In this document: piece by piece, positions 1 to 6,482 of the stretch
Layout: every line of letters starts with the position of its first letter
Position numbering within the stretch: the first letter of the stretch is position 1
From: an uncultured Bacteroides sp.
Lineage (GTDB): Bacteria; Bacteroidota; Bacteroidia; Bacteroidales; Bacteroidaceae
DNA: 11,377 nucleotides
Assembly (NCBI GenBank): GCA_902472795.1
Contig: CABROZ010000069.1
Coordinates: forward strand, 1 to 11,377
Direction: 5' to 3'
Notes under the pieces: generated by a model
Told to the model about the DNA's origin: nothing
Database searches by the model: none
Seen by the model: only the letters and a program-made list of their open reading frames with translations
Made by a program: the position numbers and the translations under genes

Positions 1-2
1 TT

Positions 3-29
3 GACGTAGCCACTGCTTTGAGCAAGTAA
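3..29 (+). CDS. Possible 3' end of an upstream gene (partial)
   Basis: One + strand frame stays open from the left edge to a TAA at 27-29 and would encode the tail DVATALSK. The other two + frames meet a stop within the first nine bases. A strong + strand terminator starts 25 bases further on, which fits a gene ending here. Eight codons are too few to identify a product, and an open frame this short can occur by chance. Confidence 0.35.
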   Translation, partial: DVATALSK

Positions 30-53
30 TCAGTTACTTCATAATACACAAGC

Positions 54-91
54 AAACTCCTGTAGCCGAATGTCGGTTACAGGAGTTTTTT
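54..91 (+). terminator. Rho-independent terminator of the upstream + strand gene
   Basis: Bases 54-69 pair with 73-88 over 16 positions, with one G-U wobble (65 with 77) and a three-base ATG loop. The stem runs into T86-T90 and more T-rich sequence on the + strand. On the minus strand no comparable T run follows, so it mainly serves transcription entering from the left edge. Confidence 0.85.
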
Positions 92-102
92 ATTCTATTT
101 TC

Positions 103-156
103 CCCAGTTAGGAAAAAAAGATTTCCCAGTTAGGAAATAATTTTTTCCTAACTGGG
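103..156. repeat. Three copies of an 11-mer in the terminator region
   Basis: CCCAGTTAGGA occurs directly at 103-113 and 125-135 and inverted at 146-156. The inverted copy can pair with either direct copy, so two mutually exclusive hairpins are possible. The inner one is better flanked for termination. Confidence 0.75.
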
Positions 157-159
157 AAA
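111..159 (-). terminator. Terminator of the minus-strand flavoprotein operon
   Basis: Bases 122-137 and 144-159 form a perfect 16-bp inverted repeat around a six-base loop. Read on the minus strand, the hairpin is followed by a run of seven T (complement of 112-119), the expected arrangement for the gene ending at 180. The + strand side lacks a T run. A third copy of the stem core lies at 103-113. Confidence 0.8.
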
Positions 160-179
160 AATCTGACAACCAAAAGGCC

Positions 180-782
180 CTACTCTATTTTCATGCACTG
201 CATCTGCTGTTTCGTTGTTCCAAATCTCTTTCCGTAGCGTGTCCAGTAAACCGTAGCCGCCATCTGAAACATTTTTTTCGTAAGAGGCATCGTCGCCTGA
301 ATATTCCGGTATCGCTGTGCAGCTACCGACTCGGCCATCCGGCGGACAGCCCGAACAGCAACATATCTGAAAGGCGTCTTCAGTATGGCCTCGCCACTCC
401 CCAGCCTCAACACCGAACCTATCTGATAGCCGTTTCGATTGCAAAAAAACGTCATCATTCTGACAGCCACATCGTTCTGATGATATTCCAGAAAACCACA
501 ATTAATAAGTATGGATACTACCGGCTTGCGAACAGGTGGATGGGCCTCTAAATAAGTAAGAAACTTCAGAAAACCTACCGGTAAAGCATCGGCATAGAGA
601 GGAAAAACAAAAACGACATCGGAGTATTCACCCATATTCAAACAAAGCTCCCGATGATTGCTTTTCGTAAGCTCATAATAATCGACAGGCTTCGCGCAGT
701 ATTCAGCAAAGATTCCGGCATATACCTTAGAGTTTGACTTTGACGCCCTGGGGCTTCCATTCACTATCATTACTTTTTCCAT
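180..782 (-). CDS. NADPH-dependent FMN reductase-like flavodoxin-fold protein
   Basis: A 200-residue cytoplasmic protein. It opens with a beta strand and the loop NGSPRASKSNS (residues 8-18), which matches the FMN phosphate-binding loop of the flavodoxin/NADPH-dependent FMN reductase superfamily (GSPRxxSNT type). Later segments fit the fold: a hydrophobic strand VVFVFPLY near residue 56, then ADALPVGFLKFL, where this family contacts flavin. It lacks the cysteine cluster of iron-sulfur flavoproteins. The likely role is a flavin-dependent NAD(P)H oxidoreductase of unknown substrate. Its ATG (780-782) lies inside the end of the preceding gene, overlapping it by 13 nt out of frame, so translation is probably coupled. 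The basic C-terminal half, with many Arg and Gln, is less typical and I do not recognise it. Confidence 0.75.
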   Translation of the reverse strand: MEKVMIVNGSPRASKSNSKVYAGIFAEYCAKPVDYYELTKSNHRELCLNMGEYSDVVFVFPLYADALPVGFLKFLTYLEAHPPVRKPVVSILINCGFLEYHQNDVAVRMMTFFCNRNGYQIGSVLRLGSGEAILKTPFRYVAVRAVRRMAESVAAQRYRNIQATMPLTKKMFQMAATVYWTRYGKRFGTTKQQMQCMKIE

Positions 783-1282
783 TGTTCCAATACTGTTTTC
801 ACCACGTTGTCCAACCTGGTTTCCGTTACAAAAAGAATCTCATAACTCTCAAAGCTCATGTTGCAGGCATTACGGGCTATCAATTGCCTGAAAATATCTT
901 TTTCTTCGTCCGAAATGTCATCGCCATATGCCACAATAGTTGCCTTCTTGAGCATAACAGCGCGCTGCACGTGATGGGTTTCCCCCTTATGGATGCGAAT
1001 AAACGCCTGTTGCACAGGAATGGCACGTTCCAGCATGGTTTTCATCACAGCATCGTAACCACCATAACGGATGCGACTGATATACAGCACCCTGTCACTC
1101 ATGGCAATAAAGGGATACACACGGGTAGCATCGTCGCGAATCACACATTTTCCCGGAGTTCTGGTCCAACAGCCGAAGCATCCTACACAATTATTTATCT
1201 TCAACGAAGACAGGTCGATGTATTGAACATCATCTTCCAAACCGTCCACACGGACCGGCCTGTCAGTCATTATCAGTTTCAT
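770..1282 (-). CDS. Iron-sulfur flavoprotein-like protein, shortened N-terminus
   Basis: A 170-residue flavodoxin-fold protein. Residues 32-46 contain C-x2-C-x2-C-x7-C (NCVGCFGCW, then GKC). This matches the compact CX2CX2CX4-7C motif that binds the 4Fe-4S cluster in the archaeal iron-sulfur flavoprotein (Isf) family. Downstream, SRIRYGGYDAVMKTMLER (about residues 67-84) corresponds to the family's flavin-side segment. Unusually, the GSPRxxxNT loop and first helix expected before the cysteines are missing: the protein goes from MKLIMTD almost directly to the second strand. An in-frame TAA 12 bases upstream of the ATG excludes a longer start. The sequence AAGGAT seven to eight bases upstream is a plausible ribosome site. 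It is probably an electron-transfer or reductase partner of the overlapping downstream gene, but its substrate cannot be told. Confidence 0.75.
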   Translation of the reverse strand: MKLIMTDRPVRVDGLEDDVQYIDLSSLKINNCVGCFGCWTRTPGKCVIRDDATRVYPFIAMSDRVLYISRIRYGGYDAVMKTMLERAIPVQQAFIRIHKGETHHVQRAVMLKKATIVAYGDDISDEEKDIFRQLIARNACNMSFESYEILFVTETRLDNVVKTVLEQWKK

Positions 1283-1313
1283 GTTATCCTTACTTTATTT
1301 ACTTGACTTTCCG

Positions 1314-1321
1314 CAAAAGTC
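1314..1321 (-). promoter_or_regulatory. Candidate -7 box of the flavoprotein operon
   Basis: Read on the minus strand this is GACTTTTG, one mismatch from TAnnTTTG, lying 31 nt before the ATG at 1282. A TTTG sits 24 bases further upstream, a little far for the -33 element. It is the best match in the 142-bp divergent intergenic region, but weak. Confidence 0.35.
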
Positions 1322-1412
1322 CATCTATAGGAACAAATCCATTGCCAAATGGTTCAACTGCCCGATTATCACAAGCTTTACTGTAAAATGACGAGCATTC
1401 ACAGAAAAGCCG

Positions 1413-1420
1413 TATCTTTG
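1413..1420 (+). promoter_or_regulatory. -7 box (TATCTTTG) directly before the MFS gene
   Basis: TATCTTTG is a perfect TAnnTTTG match. Only four bases separate it from the ATG at 1425, so transcription would begin at or within a few bases of the start codon. No clear TTTG is present at the -33 distance. Confidence 0.5.
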
Positions 1421-1424
1421 CGGC

Positions 1425-2600
1425 ATGAAACAGGAATTGAAAGAAAACGGGGGACTTCCCGCCTACATTTTATGGACGCTTGCCATCGTGGCAGGTATAT
1501 CGGTTGCCAACATTTACTACAACCAGCCTCTGCTGAATCTGATCAGACACGACCTGAACGTATCGGAGTTCGAAGCCAACCTGATCACTGTCATTACGCA
1601 AGTAGGCTATGCGTTAGGACTGCTGTTCATCGTCCCGTTGGGTGATCTGCTTCACCGAAAGAATATCATCCTGACTAATTTCACATTGCTGATATTCTCG
1701 CTGCTTGCCATTGCATGGGCTCCCGGCATCCACGTGATATGGGTGGCATCGCTACTGACAGGTATCGGTTCGATGATTCCACAGATTTTCGTTCCGATAG
1801 CCTCGCAATTCTCACGTCCCGAAAACAAAGGGCGCAATGTAGGAGTAGTCATATCGGGACTGCTGACAGGCATATTGGCTTCACGTGTCATAAGCGGATA
1901 CGTGGGCGATGTGCTTGGCTGGCGCGAAATGTATCTGATTGCAGCCGGACTGATGGCCATATGTGCGTTCGTTGTGCTGAAAGTGCTACCCGACATCCGG
2001 CCGACATTCAAGGGAAAATACAGCGACCTGATGAAATCGCTCTTCCGCCTGATACACGACTATCCCGCTTTACGCATCTACTCGGTACGTTCGGGATTAG
2101 TGTTCGGCTCGTTCCTAGCCATGTGGTCGTGCCTGGCGTTCAAGATGGCCGGTGCCCCTTTTTATGCTGGGAGCGATGTCGTAGGCATACTTGGTCTGTG
2201 CGGCATAGCCGGTGCACTGACAGCCTCGTTCGTTGGCGGCAGTATCAAAAGAGTCGGCATCCGCCGTTTCAACTACATAGGCTTTGCTCTGAACCTGTGT
2301 GCATGGGCACTGCTCTACTTCTACGGCAACAGTTACATAGGCATTGTAGCCGGCATCATCCTGATAGACATCGGTATGCAGTGCATACAACTAAGCAACC
2401 AGGCCAGCATCTTCGAGCTCTGCCCCTCAGCTTCCAACCGGGTCAACACGATTTTCATGACCACTTACTTCATCGGTGGTTCGCTTGGAACATTCCTTGC
2501 CGGAAGCTGCTGGGAGTTGTGGGGATGGACAGGTGTTGCTTCGGCAGGTGCCTCACTCACACTACTGGCCACCCTGCTGACACTTTGCACCAAAAGATAA
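1425..2600 (+). CDS. Major facilitator superfamily (DHA1-like) transporter
   Basis: A 391-residue polytopic inner-membrane protein with about 12 hydrophobic segments. Residues 31-37 read YYNQPLL after the first helix, common in DHA1-type drug and metabolite exporters. GDLLHRK at 73-79 between helices 2 and 3 is MFS motif A (G-D-x-x-x-R-K). The central, more polar stretch around residues 190-210 (DIRPTFKGKYSD) is the expected loop between the two six-helix halves. It probably exports a small molecule by proton antiport; the substrate cannot be inferred. The ATG is supported by the helix starting at about residue 12 and by the promoter just upstream. No terminator lies in the 59 nt before the NhaC gene, so the two are probably cotranscribed. 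It is divergent from the flavoprotein operon. Confidence 0.9.
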   Translation: MKQELKENGGLPAYILWTLAIVAGISVANIYYNQPLLNLIRHDLNVSEFEANLITVITQVGYALGLLFIVPLGDLLHRKNIILTNFTLLIFSLLAIAWAPGIHVIWVASLLTGIGSMIPQIFVPIASQFSRPENKGRNVGVVISGLLTGILASRVISGYVGDVLGWREMYLIAAGLMAICAFVVLKVLPDIRPTFKGKYSDLMKSLFRLIHDYPALRIYSVRSGLVFGSFLAMWSCLAFKMAGAPFYAGSDVVGILGLCGIAGALTASFVGGSIKRVGIRRFNYIGFALNLCAWALLYFYGNSYIGIVAGIILIDIGMQCIQLSNQASIFELCPSASNRVNTIFMTTYFIGGSLGTFLAGSCWELWGWTGVASAGASLTLLATLLTLCTKR

Positions 2601-2659
2601 CCTAAACAGATTCACAGAGAAATAACCATAACAAATTACCAAACAACTGAATAACCACA

Positions 2660-4096
2660 ATGAATAAAGACAGGAAAATACCCTCGCCTCTTGTTTCACT
2701 CCTACCGATACTGTTGCTGGTAGGAATGCTATTTGCCACCATTCATACCTTCGGAAGCGATGCGCTGAGCGGTGGAAGCCAGATTTCGCTGCTTGTCACC
2801 ACTGCAGCCTGTGCTTTCATCGGAGTAGGTTTCTATCATATTCCGTGGAGAGACTTCGAAATAGCCATCACCAACAACATCAGCGGTGTGGCCACAGCCA
2901 TCATCATCCTGCTGATAATAGGCGCACTAAGCGGCGCGTGGATGATCAGTGGCGTGGTTCCTGCTCTGATATACTACGGCATGCAGATTCTGCATCCCGA
3001 CTTTTTCCTGGCCTCTACCTGCCTGATATGTGTCATCATTTCCGTCATGACAGGCAGTTCGTGGACCACCATTGCTACCATCGGCATTGCCCTGCTGGGC
3101 ATCGGCAAGGCCCAAGGGTTCAACGAAGGCTGGATAGCTGGCGCCATCATCTCGGGTGCGTACTTCGGCGACAAAGTGTCCCCCTTGTCCGAAACGACCA
3201 TTCTGGCGGCGTCAATCACCGAGACACCACTGTTCCGCCACATCAAATACATGATGATTACCACCATCCCCTCATTAGTCATCAGCCTGATACTGTTCAC
3301 CATCCTGGGGCTGACCCACGACACGGGCGGAACGGAACAGATCAGCGAGATCGCAGCAGCACTGGACAGTAAGTTCAACATCACCCCCTGGCTGCTCATT
3401 GTTCCGGTTGTGACAGGCATCCTGATTGCCCGCAAAGTACCTTCCATCATCACGTTGTTTGCCTCGACGCTGCTGGCAGGGCTGTTTGCCCTCATCTTCC
3501 AGCCCGACCTGTTGAAAGAGATTGCCGGCAACGACAGTCTGTTCAAGGGGTGCATGATGACGTTCTACGGCAGTACCAGCCTGCAGACCGACAACGCCAT
3601 GCTGACCGAACTGGTAGCCACGCGCGGAATGGGTGGAATGATGGACACCGTCTGGCTCATCTTATGTGCCATGTGCTTTGGCGGTGCCATGACAGCCAGC
3701 GGCATGCTGGGAAGCATTACTTCGGTGTTCGTGCGTTTCATGAAGAACACCTTCAGCATTGTCACTTCGACCGTTGTCTCCGGCCTATTCATGAACCTGG
3801 CAACAGCCGACCAGTACATCAGCATCATCCTGACAGGCAACATGTTCGGTAACATCTACAAGAAGCGGGGATACGAAAGCCGCCTGCTAAGCCGCACCAC
3901 CGAAGACGCGGTTACCGTCACCTCACCACTGATACCGTGGAATACGTGTGGCATGACACAGGCCACCATTCTGAGTGTACCCACAATTGTTTACCTGCCA
4001 TACTGCTTTTTCAACATCATCAGCCCATTAATGAGCATGTTCATAGCAGCCATCGGCTATAAAATATACAGAAGGAAAGAAGAAGACAAGGCATAA
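2660..4096 (+). CDS. nhaC: Na+/H+ antiporter, NhaC family
   Basis: A 478-residue inner-membrane protein with many hydrophobic helices, close to the usual length of the family. Conserved NhaC segments are visible: GSSWTTIATIGIALLGIG at about 132-149, SGAYFGDKVSPLSETT at 165-180, ATADQY at 381-386 and SPLIPWNTCG at 422-431. The Asp, Ser and Thr residues of the second and fourth segments lie in or near membrane spans, as expected of ion-coupled transport. NhaC proteins exchange external protons for internal sodium, or carry organic substrates in related branches such as malate-lactate antiport, so the substrate is not certain. It follows the MFS gene by 59 nt with no promoter or terminator I can find between them. 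A short basic and acidic tail (RRKEEDKA) ends it. Confidence 0.9.
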   Translation: MNKDRKIPSPLVSLLPILLLVGMLFATIHTFGSDALSGGSQISLLVTTAACAFIGVGFYHIPWRDFEIAITNNISGVATAIIILLIIGALSGAWMISGVVPALIYYGMQILHPDFFLASTCLICVIISVMTGSSWTTIATIGIALLGIGKAQGFNEGWIAGAIISGAYFGDKVSPLSETTILAASITETPLFRHIKYMMITTIPSLVISLILFTILGLTHDTGGTEQISEIAAALDSKFNITPWLLIVPVVTGILIARKVPSIITLFASTLLAGLFALIFQPDLLKEIAGNDSLFKGCMMTFYGSTSLQTDNAMLTELVATRGMGGMMDTVWLILCAMCFGGAMTASGMLGSITSVFVRFMKNTFSIVTSTVVSGLFMNLATADQYISIILTGNMFGNIYKKRGYESRLLSRTTEDAVTVTSPLIPWNTCGMTQATILSVPTIVYLPYCFFNIISPLMSMFIAAIGYKIYRRKEEDKA

Positions 4097-4126
4097 ACCG
4101 ACGCCCTTTATCAATTATTATATCCC

Positions 4127-4162
4127 TTTGTAAGCAGATAAACGAACTATTCGCTACATTTG
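4127..4162 (+). promoter_or_regulatory. Promoter of the S41-family gene
   Basis: TACATTTG at 4155-4162 matches the Bacteroidota -7 consensus exactly, and TTTG at 4127-4130 can serve as the -33 element. The 24-base spacer is slightly long. The inferred transcript would start near 4169, giving a leader of about 28 nt. Confidence 0.65.
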
Positions 4163-4185
4163 CAGACAGAAAATCAACAAAAACA

Positions 4186-4200
4186 ATGAAGTACAAATGA
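4186..4200 (+). other. Four-codon upstream ORF overlapping the S41 start
   Basis: ATG AAG TAC AAA TGA encodes MKYK. Its stop shares bases with the ATG of the S41 gene (ATGA at 4197-4200). It lies downstream of the predicted promoter. It might couple or attenuate translation of the next gene, or might mark a second potential start. The only evidence is the sequence arrangement. Confidence 0.4.
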
Positions 4201-5555
4201 GAAAAAGATATAGACTGTTTTTCCTGTTGGGAGGATTCCTTACCTTGACAAGTCTCTTCTCATGTGGCGTGGACCGCTGGCCGGAATACTATCCGTGGAC
4301 GGGACGTGACCTGTGGATAGACAGCGTCATGCGGGAAGACTACCTGTGGTACGAAGAAATTCCTGCATTCAACGACCTGAACTACTTCATTGCCCCCCAA
4401 TCCTTCCTCGATGCGGTAAAATCGAGCAAGGACAACGATATTTCTGCCGTAGATACACTGATAAATACTCCCATCCCGGCCTACGGTTTCGACTACTCAC
4501 TGAGCCAGGTTCCGGACAACGATACGGCCTATTACGCAATGGTGACCTACGTCATGCCCGAATCGCCGGCAGCCGAAGCCGGCCTGCAACGTGGCGAATG
4601 GATTATGATGGTGGACAATGACTACATCACCAAAAACAACGAAACAATACTGACCGAAGGCGATAGCAAGAACATCGTCATCGGGAAATATACCGTACAC
4701 ACCGAAACAGCCGAAGACGGGACAGAAACCGAAACCACCGAAGTGGTGAAAGACCGTGAAGCCGTGCTACCTGCCACACGCCCGGTGACGGATGCCGTCA
4801 TACCGGCAAGCACCATCATACAGCACAACAACAGCAACATCGGCTATCTGGCTTACAACAGTTTCGAAAGCGGCAGTGACGCACAACTGCTTGAATTCTC
4901 GAAAACCTGTGCGACAAACAACGTAAAAGACTTCGTGCTGGATCTGCGATACAATGCCGGCGGCAACATGACAAGCGTACAGACACTGGCCTGCATACTG
5001 GCACCGGCCGACAAACTGGGCGGTACACTGGCCTCGCTACAGTACAACCAGAAGAAAAGCGAAAAGAACCGGGACCTGGTATTCGATGCACAGCTGCTGT
5101 TGGGAGGCTCCAACCTGAATCTGTCCACCGTTTACATACTGACAAGCGGCACTACTGCCGGAGCGGCAGAAATGCTGATTAATTGCCTGGCTCCCTATAT
5201 GAATGTGATTGTAGTAGGCGAAACAACGAAAGGAGAGTACATTGGTACCGAGCGATTCGACAACACTCAGTTCATGTGGACGCTGCGCTTAGCCGTCTGT
5301 CAGATACTCAACTCACGCGGTACGGCCAACTATGCCAATGGATTCACGCCAAGCTATTCCGTCAGTCCACTGAACGACCCGGCTTCCGTTCTTCCCTTAG
5401 GCGATCCGAAAGAGGCACTGCTTAGTGCCGCATTGGGAATCATCGACGGTAGCATCAGCTTGGACGGCTCGGAAACCACCCGCGCAACAAGTACTACTAC
5501 CGTGAAGGAAGTGAAAGTAAAACGTACCTTCCCGCGAGGCATCATTGTCCGATAA
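4197..5555 (+). CDS. S41-family lipoprotein with altered catalytic residues (probable pseudoprotease)
   Basis: A 452-residue protein. Residues 1-23 form a lipoprotein signal (RKRYR, a hydrophobic core, then LFSC with Cys23), so it should be anchored in the envelope. A PDZ-like region spans about 95-165, including ESPAAEAGLQRGEWIMMVDN at 122-141. The S41 core spans about 205-375, with the family motif LDLRYNAGG at 248-256. In E. coli Prc the catalytic Ser430 lies in SASE and Lys455 ends GEPTFGK, 25 residues on. Here the aligned segments are TAGAAE and GETTKGE with the same spacing, giving Gly322 and Glu347. Both catalytic residues are therefore missing, and it probably binds peptides or acts as a scaffold rather than cleaving. 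The frame is intact and the rest of the fold is kept, so I do not call it a decayed gene. It has its own promoter and converges on the esterase gene. Confidence 0.85.
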   Translation: MRKRYRLFFLLGGFLTLTSLFSCGVDRWPEYYPWTGRDLWIDSVMREDYLWYEEIPAFNDLNYFIAPQSFLDAVKSSKDNDISAVDTLINTPIPAYGFDYSLSQVPDNDTAYYAMVTYVMPESPAAEAGLQRGEWIMMVDNDYITKNNETILTEGDSKNIVIGKYTVHTETAEDGTETETTEVVKDREAVLPATRPVTDAVIPASTIIQHNNSNIGYLAYNSFESGSDAQLLEFSKTCATNNVKDFVLDLRYNAGGNMTSVQTLACILAPADKLGGTLASLQYNQKKSEKNRDLVFDAQLLLGGSNLNLSTVYILTSGTTAGAAEMLINCLAPYMNVIVVGETTKGEYIGTERFDNTQFMWTLRLAVCQILNSRGTANYANGFTPSYSVSPLNDPASVLPLGDPKEALLSAALGIIDGSISLDGSETTRATSTTTVKEVKVKRTFPRGIIVR

Positions 5556-5572
5556 TCAGGCAGGAAGGTACG
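5518..5572 (-). terminator. Probable esterase terminator nested in the S41 gene end
   Basis: CGTACCTTCC at 5523-5532 is a perfect 10-bp inverted repeat of 5563-5572, with a 30-base loop. On the minus strand it is followed by TTTTACTTTC. One arm lies within the last codons of the convergent S41 gene. The long loop makes it weaker than a textbook terminator. No T run follows on the + strand. Confidence 0.5.
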
Positions 5573-5582
5573 GAAGAAAAGC

Positions 5583-6410
5583 TTAACGGTTGAAGTACTT
5601 TTCAAAGAACAGTATCTGGTAATCAATCGAATTATTCCAATACCGCCCGTCGTGAATGCCCGGACGAGTAATAAAGTCATGGTCAATGCCGCGCTCCAGC
5701 AGGCGTTTGTGCAGGTCTTTATTCACTTCGAGGAAGAAATCTTTCTCACCACAATCAATAATCAGAGCCAGATCACCGTTGGTGATACTGTCGAGTTGGT
5801 TGACAACAGTGTGTGCATCCCACAATGCCTTGTTCGATTCGTACTCGCCAAGCTGTACAGACATTTCCCAATTCTTCGGGAAAGGACGGATATCGACACC
5901 GCCACTGGTACTGCCTGCTGCCCCGAACACATCCTTATGACGTAAAGCATTCCACAAAGCACCGTGTCCGCCCATACTCAATCCCGTAATGGCACGGCCT
6001 TTACGGTCGGCCCGTGTAGCATAATGCGAATCCGTATAGTTCACTAATTCCGAGGAAATAAATGTCTCATAACGAACATCCTCATGCTTCGGGCTATCCC
6101 AATACCAGCTGTTCTTACCGTCGGGACAGGCAAAAATCATGCCTTTTTCATCGGCTATCTTTCCCAGCTCAGGCTTGATATCAATCCACGTTCCGGCATT
6201 TCCACCATAGCCGTGAAGCAGGTAAACCACCGGACACGCCTGAGGATTCTGCCCCATCGCTTTGTCGGGAACTACATAAATCACTTCTACCTTCTTTTTC
6301 ATCGAAGGACTGTCCACCCATACTGTGTCAACCCGTGCAGCTTGCACTGAAACGGTCAGTATCAGCAACAAAATGGCAAACAAACATGTTCTTTTTCTTA
6401 CGTTTCTCAT
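5583..6410 (-). CDS. Secreted esterase, esterase D / PF00756 family
   Basis: A 275-residue alpha/beta hydrolase. Residues 1-24 form a Sec signal peptide (MRNVRKR, a hydrophobic core, then VQA), so it is periplasmic or exported. LLHGYGG at 64-70 is the oxyanion-side loop. The nucleophile is Ser145 in GLSMGG (143-148). The likely acid is Asp224 in DCGEKDFF, and the likely base is His253 in GIHDGRYW. This arrangement matches the esterase D-like group, which includes tributyrin and S-formylglutathione esterases, feruloyl and acetylxylan esterase domains, and mycolyltransferases. Carboxyl-ester hydrolysis is well supported, but the natural substrate is not: plant-polysaccharide acyl groups or short-chain esters are both possible, and no glycan-degrading genes are adjacent. 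Its promoter lies head to head with that of the CNNM/CorC gene. Confidence 0.9.
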   Translation of the reverse strand: MRNVRKRTCLFAILLLILTVSVQAARVDTVWVDSPSMKKKVEVIYVVPDKAMGQNPQACPVVYLLHGYGGNAGTWIDIKPELGKIADEKGMIFACPDGKNSWYWDSPKHEDVRYETFISSELVNYTDSHYATRADRKGRAITGLSMGGHGALWNALRHKDVFGAAGSTSGGVDIRPFPKNWEMSVQLGEYESNKALWDAHTVVNQLDSITNGDLALIIDCGEKDFFLEVNKDLHKRLLERGIDHDFITRPGIHDGRYWNNSIDYQILFFEKYFNR

Positions 6411-6441
6411 CGTTTTATATCTATTTTATGATTTTGTCCGT

Positions 6442-6475
6442 CAAATTTAGTAAGTTTGCGACATAAACACTCAAA
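6442..6475 (-). promoter_or_regulatory. Esterase promoter
   Basis: On the minus strand, TAAATTTG (6449 to 6442) is a perfect -7 box and TTTG (6475 to 6472) a -33 element, separated by 22 bases. Transcription would start near 6435 and give a leader of about 25 nt before the ATG at 6410. The -33 element lies inside the predicted leader of the divergent gene. Confidence 0.7.
6451..6458 (+). promoter_or_regulatory. -7 box of the CNNM/CorC gene
   Basis: TAAGTTTG matches TAnnTTTG exactly and lies 24 bases before the ATG at 6483. It is separated by one base from the oppositely oriented esterase -7 box. No good -33 TTTG is present at the right distance: one at 6433-6436 is too close, and 6424-6428 offers only TTTTA. 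Confidence 0.55.
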
Positions 6476-6482
6476 ACAGTAT

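Noticed and set aside
734..1306. A 190-codon ORF on the + strand.
   Set aside because: It is antisense to the flavoprotein genes, whose minus-strand products carry clear family motifs; its own product has no recognisable domain.
1323..1360. Short inverted repeat CCATT-gcca-AATGG in the divergent flavoprotein/MFS intergenic region.
   Set aside because: Five base pairs is too short to separate from chance.
6456..6482. A nine-residue N-terminal extension of the CNNM/CorC protein from a TTG start.
   Set aside because: The TTG lies inside the -7 promoter box, so it would not be in the mRNA; the ATG at 6483 leads directly into the first membrane helix.
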